From positions 1 through 18,502 of the forward strand of contig NBMB01000068.1 in the NCBI GenBank assembly GCA_002084765.1: a DNA stretch of 18,502 nucleotides. Reading direction: 5' to 3'. Both the position numbers and the translations under genes were made by a program. The DNA is from Candidatus Cloacimonetes bacterium 4572_55 (lineage in GTDB: Bacteria; 4572-55). Each line of letters starts with the position of its first letter. Position 1 is the stretch's first letter. Below the pieces are notes generated by a model, which saw only the letters and a list, made by a program, of their open reading frames with translations, had not been told where the DNA came from and did no database searches. Below, in pieces: positions 6,901-15,900 of the stretch.

Positions 6901-9900
6901 GGTGCAGTTGACCGGTGCTGGACCGGATAGTCTGTTCGGAAATGGCGACGACTTTAGCATGGTGACAGAAACTACGGATTCCACTGGACATTATATCTTC
7001 CAAAATTTGATCCCCAGCGCGTATCACATCGAATGGCTGCGCCCAGATCCCGCTCAATATCACTACAGTGTCCAGTCAGCGGGCAGCTTACCGTTAATAG
7101 ACAGCGACGCTGACGCGAACGGTATCTTCTACACCACAATCGTTTCTGGGGAGATCGACACGACTTTGGACGCGGGCATGTATGGCCTGGGCGAGATCGG
7201 CGATATCATATGGCTGGATCTGGATGCGGACGGCTTGCAGGAGACGGGCGAAGTAGGGATCACTGAAGTGGTTACGGTCGGGCTCTACCGCATCGGAACC
7301 ATGGATCCACTTGCCGCAACCAATACTGTCAATGGAGGATACGGGTTCCAAAATGTGGTTCCCGGCGACTATTATCTCACCTTCAGCGTGCCAAACGGGT
7401 ATCTACTGAGTCCCCATAATGCCGGCGCGGATGATACCATCGACAGCGACTTTAATCCGGCAAATATGTTAAACATCACGCGCTCCGACACCTTCACCAT
7501 CGTCTCAAACCAAATCGATCCGACCATTGACGGCGGTATCTATCAGCAGACGGGTATCGGCGATTTTGTCTGGGACGATCTGAATGCAAACGGGGTCCAG
7601 GATAACGGCGAACCTGGCATAAACTCAGTCGAGGTCAGGCTGATTCAGACAAGCAACGACAGCCTGATTGACTCGACATTAACCGATGTAAACGGAAATT
7701 TTATTATTTCCGACGTGACCCCGGGAGAGTATTATCTGCGCTTTATTCGACCCGCCACGGAGTATATTTTTACGTATAGGGACATGGTCGCGGACAGCCT
7801 TGACAGCGACGCGGACTCCACAGGTCGGACAGAAGACTTTACTTTTCTTTCCGGTCAGGACAACCTGTTTATGGACGCGGGATTCTACCGCTTGGCGCAA
7901 GTCGGCGATTTCATCTGGCACGATCGGGACGCGGACGGGATTCAGGAATCAGGAGAACCGGGATTGGGCGGGATCAATGTTACGCTCTATTACGCGGGAT
8001 TGGACCATACCTTTGGCACAAGCGACGACGCGGATTCTACCACAAACTCCCTTGCTGGAGTTTACGGATTTGGAGACCTTCATCCGGGGCGCTATTATCT
8101 CGATATCGATATGGGCAGTTATGAAATATCGCCGATGGGACAGGGATCACAGGAGAGTATCGACAATAATCTCAATCCGGCAACCTCGACTACCGATATT
8201 TTCACGCTGATTTCTCATCAGAACCAAAACTCAATGGACGCTGGCGGCTATCTGGAAACTTCCCTCGGAGATTGGGTCTGGCTCGATATGGACGGCGATG
8301 GAGTGCAGGGCGTCGGAGAGTTGGGCTTGGAAAACGTTGATATCCACCTGTTCGGTGCTGGGGAAGATCAAATATTTGGGACCAGCGACGACGCCGACGA
8401 AAGCGAGGACACGAATTCGAGCGGCTTTTATTCTTTCGACGGTATGGTTCCGGGGCTTTACTATCTGGAATTTGACCTTCCGTCCTCAGCCTATTACGTG
8501 AGCCCCATGAATCAGGCTGGCGACGATATCGATAGCGACGTCGATCCGATCACGATGCGAACCGACACGATCACGGTGTACTCTGACCAACCTCATAACG
8601 ATATGGATATGGGTCTGTATATGGACGGTTTTGTCGGCGATTTTGTCTGGGAAGATCAGAATGGCGATGGAGTGCAGGACGCGATGGAGCCAGGGCTGGA
8701 AGGCGTCTATGTGCACCTGTTTGGAGCTGGGTTAGACGACAATTTCGGAACTGGTGACGACATTATCCGAGCTGACACAACCTCGTCAGAGGGTCTCTAT
8801 CGCTTTGATAATATGGTTCCAGGGCGCTATAGAGTGGAGTTTGATCTCCTGTCCGGATATGAATTTAGCCCTCAGGATCAGGGCGATGACCAGCATGATA
8901 GCGACCCGGATCCGGCCACAGCCTCAACGGACACATTCACAGTAGTTGCCGGCGGCTCATATCCCGATTGGGACGCGGGGATGTACCGGTCGGGAAAAGT
9001 GGGCGATCTGGTCTGGGAGGATATGAACGGAAACGGACAGCAGGATCCTGGAGAGCCAGGAATTGAGGGAGTCACTATCGAGTTGGCGAGAAGCTCCGAC
9101 GATTCTATTGTCGGCTCGGATCAGAGCGACGCGAACGGATTTTTCGAGATTGGCGGGGTCCAGCCCGGCTCGTATTATCTGCTCCTGACGCCGCTGGCTG
9201 GTTACATTCCCACGGAGCCTGATCTGGGAAATAACGACGCGATCGATAACGATGTGGACTCCAATACTCTGGAGAGCGATATATTCGACATGGTCACCAA
9301 CCAGATTGACACAACACGGGACGCGGGTCTCTATAGACCTGTCTCTATCGGCGATCGCGTGTGGAACGATACGGATCCAGATGGAATTCAGGAATCCGGG
9401 GAACCGGGCCTGGGCGGAATTCGCGTCAATCTATACGGCGCGGGATGGAATGGGATATTCCATGACGATATCGACGATATTCATCTGAGCGCGACGACCC
9501 TTGCCAGCGGCTCCTACCTTTTTAACGACCTGCGTCCAGGCGAATACTATCTGGAATTTGTCGTGAGTTCCGGGTATACTATCACCCTTCAGAATCAGGA
9601 GGACGACGGCGAATTGGACAGCGATGCCGACCCGGAAACCGGCATTGTCGATACTCTGCTTTTCCAGTCAGGGACAGTCGATAGCTCTATTGACGCGGGA
9701 TTTTTTCTCTTTGGGTCCATTGGCGATCTCGTCTATTACGACCTGAACGGCAACGGGGTTCAGAACCCGTCGGATCGGGGCGTTCCCAACGTGACTATTG
9801 ATCTGCACAAGGACTTTAACGACAATGGGATAGTGGATTCAGGAGACCCGTATATGGGATCGGATACGACTCAGGCAGCAGGTTCCTATCTCTTTGAAAA

Positions 9901-12900
9901 ACTCCCGGACAGCGTCTATCTTGTCACGATTACAGACCACAACAGCGTCTTACCCTCGTCGGATTACATCTTGACTGATGGATCCAATCCGCAACGAGTT
10001 TCGCTATCCGAAGGAGTGGATTATTTGGATGCGGATTTTGGATACCAACCCCTGAAAGAAGGCTCTATTTCTGGGATAATCTGGAATGATTACAACACCG
10101 ATTGCGGATCATCTGATGAATACGGGATATTTCAGAAAATGCTCCAACTTTATCGAGACGTGGACACGGTCGGCGTGTACCAGGAGGGCGTGGATGTCTA
10201 TATCGCAAATCAACTCTCGGATAGTCTGGGGCAATATCTGTTCCAGGGACTCGCGGAAGGGGATTATTTCGTGCGAGCGATTCTCGACGAAAGCTACAGC
10301 TTGACCTGTTCGACAAATCCCCGCTCGGTTCATCTGAATCTGAACCAGGAGCTGGAGCATGTCAATTTTGGGTTCCAGCACTTGAACACTGCGTCGATTT
10401 TTGGGCTGGTCTGGAACGACGCAAATGCGGATTGCCAGTTGGGAGTCGGCGAGGTCGGGCTTGTTTCTGTCAATGTGGCATTGTATAAAGATAGCAACCA
10501 AGACGGTATTCTGGATCAAACAGACGAGTTCCTTGACTTGATTTCTACAAGCAATGGGAACGGAGACGCAGGAGCATATCTGTTTGACGCGCTTTACGCG
10601 GGGTATTATCTTGTGCAGGTGATGAATATCACCGGCGAATTGGACGGTTTCGACCTGGTTTGCGAGACAAATCCAGAGCCGGTGCGACTGCTGATCAATG
10701 AGGAGAGACCCGACGTCCACTTTTATTATCAACAGCGAGACGCGTCTATCAACGGGGTTGTGTGGAACGACTTAGATGGGAACAGCTTCAAGGATATAGA
10801 CGAGCCGGGCATAGGACAGATTTCGATAACCCTCTATCGAGACATCAACAGCAACGGTCAGATCGATACCGGAACCGATCTCATGGTCGGATCCCTGGAA
10901 ACGGATAGCGGAGGCAACTATGATTTCACCAATCTGCCAGCCGGCGATTACCTCGCGTGGATCGACCAGCCCCCGACCGGGTTTGTTCGGACGTCCGATT
11001 CCAATCCTCTGCTGATCTCGCTTATTGCAGGTCGGATCGAGACCGGCGCGGACTTCGGCTATCGACAGAAAGACGCGTCTATCAACGGAGTTGTGTGGAA
11101 TGATTTGGACGGAGACAGCTTCAAGGGTGGAAGCGAGCTGGGCATGTCCGGAGTCACGATATCTCTGTATCAATCTGGCGCGGAGATCGCGGTGGATACG
11201 ACAGACGTATCTGGAAATTATCAATTTTCCGACCTATTTTCGGGCGATCACCTCGTGACCATCACTGACCAAACAAATCAACTCGACGGCTTTGCTATCA
11301 CGACCGAGTATGAGACAATCCCTGTCTCGACAACGCCTGGGCAGCAGCTCCTCGGAGTGGATTTCGGTTATCAACAACGCGACGCGGTCATATCTGGACG
11401 GGTGTGGAACGATATGGATAACAATGGGACTCAAGACGGCGATGAAATCGGCATAGGCAATGTGACCCTATCCCTATATCGAGGGTCAAATCCGACTCAG
11501 GACGACGCGGACACGACCAATGGCGACGGGTATTATCAATTTTCAGACCTGCCATTCGGGAATTATCGAGTCCAGGTGACCGACGATAATGGCGTTTTGA
11601 CCGATTTCAATCTCACGAATGGACTCGTCAATCCGCAAGCTACGAACGTGGTCGCGGGTCAACACCGAATCGTCAATTTTGGCTATCGACCGGAGAATGG
11701 CGTGATCCGCGGACAAGTTTGGCACGACCTGAATGGAGACGGAATTCGGGATCCGAACGAGTCCAACCTTGAGGGTATTCAGGTGGACTTGCTCCTTGTG
11801 GGCGGCGCGCCTGTGGGATCGGATAATACAGCGTCTGACGGACAATATCTGTTCTCCAATCTTGCCGAAGGCAGTTATTATCTCTCCTTCCACATTTCCA
11901 CGCCCTATCATGTCAGCCCGAGGGATCAGGGAAGTGACGACAATATGGACAGCGATGCCTACGAAAACGCGCAAACGCCTTCTTTTGATCTCAGCGCGGG
12001 TCAGGTAATCCAGTCTATGGATATAGGGGTCTATCAGACCGCGGTTGTCGGCGATTTTGTCTATGAAGATATGAATGCAAACGGGATTCAAGACCCTGGC
12101 GAACCCGGGTTAACCGAATTGGTAGTAAGTCTTTATAAAGATAACGGCGACGGAATATTCATTGAGGCGACCCTTTCTCAAAACGGCTATTATTCCTTTG
12201 ATGGAATGGATCCGGGCGCGTACTATCTCCGGTTCACTCCGCCTAACGGATACCATACCTCGCCGCTTGATGTCGGCGGAGACGATACTCTTGACAGCGA
12301 TATAGATTTGGGCGGGCAGACCGAGACTTTCGTATTGGAATCTGGAGAGGTCCGGGCAGACATTGACGCGGGGATGTTTCGGCATTCTCGGATCAACGGG
12401 TGGGCTTGGATCGATCTGAACGGCGACGGGCTGCAAGACGCGAATGAGTCGGGTATGGAAAACCTGCAAGTTCGCCTGTTCCGCATGGATGACAACTCCG
12501 TGATCGGAACCACGTATAGCGACGCGACCGGAGTTTATCGTTTTCTTGATATCCCGCCGGCAACCTACTACCTCACGATCTCAGATGTGGGTAATTACCA
12601 CTTCACGACTCAAGGCGCGGGGGATCCGCCGATAGACAGCGATGTGAATACTCAGGGCGTGAGCGAGAACTTCATGCTCCTGTCCGATCAAAATCGACAG
12701 GATATTGACGCGGGACTCTATCAATACGCGGCTCTCGGCGATTTTGTCTGGGAAGATATGAATGAAAACGGTCTCCAAGACGGAGGCGAGGATGAAATGC
12801 CCAACGTCACTGTCAATCTCTATCGGGACGGTGAACCGTCGCCTATACAATCCGCTGTGACCAACGGCGATGGAGAATATATATTCGATAATTTGATCCC

Positions 12901-15900
12901 GGGTCAATTCTATCTTGAAATACTTCCGCCAAACGGATATAGCTTTACCCAGAAGGATCAGGGCACTGACGACAACATAGATAGCGACGCGTCGGTCAAC
13001 GGACGCACCTCGCCCTTTCCTCTGAACTCTGGCGTCACAGACATGAGTTGGGATGCTGGGATGATCACCGGGACAAGCGTGGGCGATCTGGTCTGGGAAG
13101 ACCTCAACGTAAACGGGATTCAGGATCCGGGGGAATCCGGTATTTCCGGAGTCATGGTCCATCTCTATGAGACGCCCACCACATATCTGGAAAGCGACAC
13201 GACCGACTCCCAGGGGCTATATGGCTTCACCAGTCTCAGCGACGAGATATATTATCTCATATTCACGCAGCCTGACGACTATTCCTTCACCATGAGAGAC
13301 TCAGGCACTGACGATACGGTTGATAGCGACGTAGACATGACAGGGCGCACCAATGATTTCAGTCTCGCGCCAGGTCAAAGTAACTCTGATATCGACGCGG
13401 GTTTTTATCAGCAGGCGACAATTGGCGATTTTGTCTGGGAGGATATGAACGGCAACGGCGTCCAAGATGAAAATGAACTGGATCGTGGGATTCCGAATAT
13501 CAAAGCGACGCTCTATCCTGCTCAAGGAGGCGACTCGCTCATCACCTTGACAGATACACGCGGGATGTACCGATTTGATGACGTGAACCCCGGCGACTAT
13601 CGGCTCCGTTTTGCACTGCTGAACACGGCTTCTGCCGACCGTTTCACCATGAGCGGTCAAGGATCCGACATGAATGTGGATAGCGACCCGGACGCCGCTG
13701 GATTGACGTCTATTTTCTCTCTTGCCTCCGGCGACTCGGACAGCTCCAGAGACGCGGGACTCTATCGGTATGCGACGGTCCAGGGCATTGTTTGGCTCGA
13801 TGAAAACGCGGACGGAATTTTGAACCCAATCGAGCAGGAGCGACCCAACGTTTCGATCAAGTTGTTGGATCATAACGGGCAGCAGATCGACTCCACTTCT
13901 GTGACCGGTTCCTATAGCTTCAGCGATCTATCTCCAGCCGGCTATTTCCTGCAAGCAATGGAGGTTCCGGGATTGAGCTTCAGCCCGTCCGGCGCGGACA
14001 GCAAAGCCGACACCTTGACCGGAATTGTGCCGCTGTTCGAGCTGACCTCAGGTCAAAGCGCGCAGGGGTTTCATATCGGCTTCTATCCTGATGAAGATCG
14101 AGATCGGATCGTCGATTCGCAGGATAACTGCCCCTCTGATCCGAATAATGATCAAGCAAACGCGGATGGAGACGAAGTAGGCGATGTGTGCGACAATTGC
14201 CCCAACAATATCAACAATGATCAGATCGACGACGACAACGACTCGGTGGGAGACGCGTGCGACGCGTGTCTGGGATTCGACGACTCTGTCGATGGGGACA
14301 ACGACCAAATTCCTGACGGTTGCGACGAGCTTCCTCCATTTAGCGGCGTATTAGCTTCGACAGCGATTTCCCCCTGGCATATCGATCTGACATGGGGATA
14401 TAACTCGAACAATGAGATGGGTTTTATCATCGAAAGAAGTCTGAATCCAGATGATTTTTCCGACGCGCATTCTATTCAGATCTCCGCGAACGCCTTCACG
14501 TATCGGGACACGGTGGAACCTTCGACTCAGTATTGCTACCGGGTATTTGCATTTAACATCGCGTTTAATCCGGGGACTTATTCCAATGTAAGTTGCGCGA
14601 CGACTCCGCCTACGCCTATTGTGTTCTCGGAAGTGACTGAAACCGTCAATTTGCCGATCGCGGCAACAATTCAAGCATCGGCTTGGGGCGATATGGACAA
14701 TGATGGATACGACGATCTTTTCCTGGTCAGCGCGGAGAACGGGAACAGCTTAAGGCTGTTTCATAATCAACAAGGCGCGGGATTTGCCGATGTGAGCGAC
14801 CGTCTTCCGCAAGACATCGCGGGCAGTTGCGCCTTGTGGGGCGATTATGATAACGATCTCGATCTCGACCTGTTTATCGGATCGGATACGCACACCTCTC
14901 GTATCTATGAAAATGACGGAAACGGATTCTTTACGGAAACTGGTGATCGATCAGATTTCGTTGATGCAGTTCAGTCCGCGGCTTGGGCAGATTTTGATCG
15001 AGATGGGGATATAGATCTCTATGTGGGTCGTCGTTCAGGACAGCCTAACCAGCTTTATCGAAACGATCTCGGAAATCTTGTGCCGATTCAGGCAGGAATG
15101 ACAGACTCCACCGGCTCCAGTCAATCCTGCGTCTGGGGCGATTTTGACAACGATGGAGACCCTGACCTTTTCGTCGCGAACAACGGGCAGCCAAATCGGC
15201 TTTATGTCAACATGGACGGGGTATTTCAAGATCAAGCCCGCGAGATTGGCGTGGATGACGAGAACAATAACACCAGGGGCGCGGCGTATGCGGATTTTGA
15301 CAACGACGGCGATCTGGATATTTTTGTCGCGAACAACGGGCAACCGAATCGTCTCTATGTCAATACGGACGGTCTGTTTCAGGATCAAGCGAGTAATCTT
15401 GGCGTTGCGTCTGCGAATATAGCAAGCCAATGCCCAGGTTGGGGCGATGTGGATAACGACATGGACCTCGATCTCTTTGTCGGAAATCTCAACAACGAGC
15501 CTGACCAGCTATTTATTAACCAGGGGACACACTTTATTGATCTAGCCGAGGACGTCCAAATCGATGACATCAGCGGGACTTCCTCCGCGGCTTGGGCAGA
15601 CTTTGACCGCGATGGTTTTATTGATCTCCATGTGGGAAATCTCAGCTCCAACCGTTTGTATCAAAACAGCGGCAACCAAAGTGGATACCTCGGACTTCGT
15701 CTGCTCGGCGATGGGGCAAACGGATCAGCTATCGGAGCTTGGGTGCGTTTGGTGGCAGACGGCGAGGTTCAGACCCGAGAAGTGAGCGGCGGATCTGGTC
15801 ATCATTCCCAAAATTCCCTCACGCTGATGTTCGGCCTGCACAGCGCGCCGACTGTCGACAGCCTCTACATCTATTTCAGAGGACCTGTTGAAGATGTGGT

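Noticed and set aside
10109-10732. Long minus-strand open frames inside the giant gene (for example 207, 193, 190, 182 and 180 codons)
   Set aside because: They recur at similar offsets within the repeats and reflect the Asp/Gly-rich codon pattern of the plus strand; their translations (VRVAVHIVVxDKIADxR-like) are complements of the repeat motifs, and no start signals are seen.
5111-14089. CRISPR-like or minisatellite array
   Set aside because: The periodicity (about 345 bases) is that of protein domains; units are diverged at DNA level and there are no short identical repeats with spacers.
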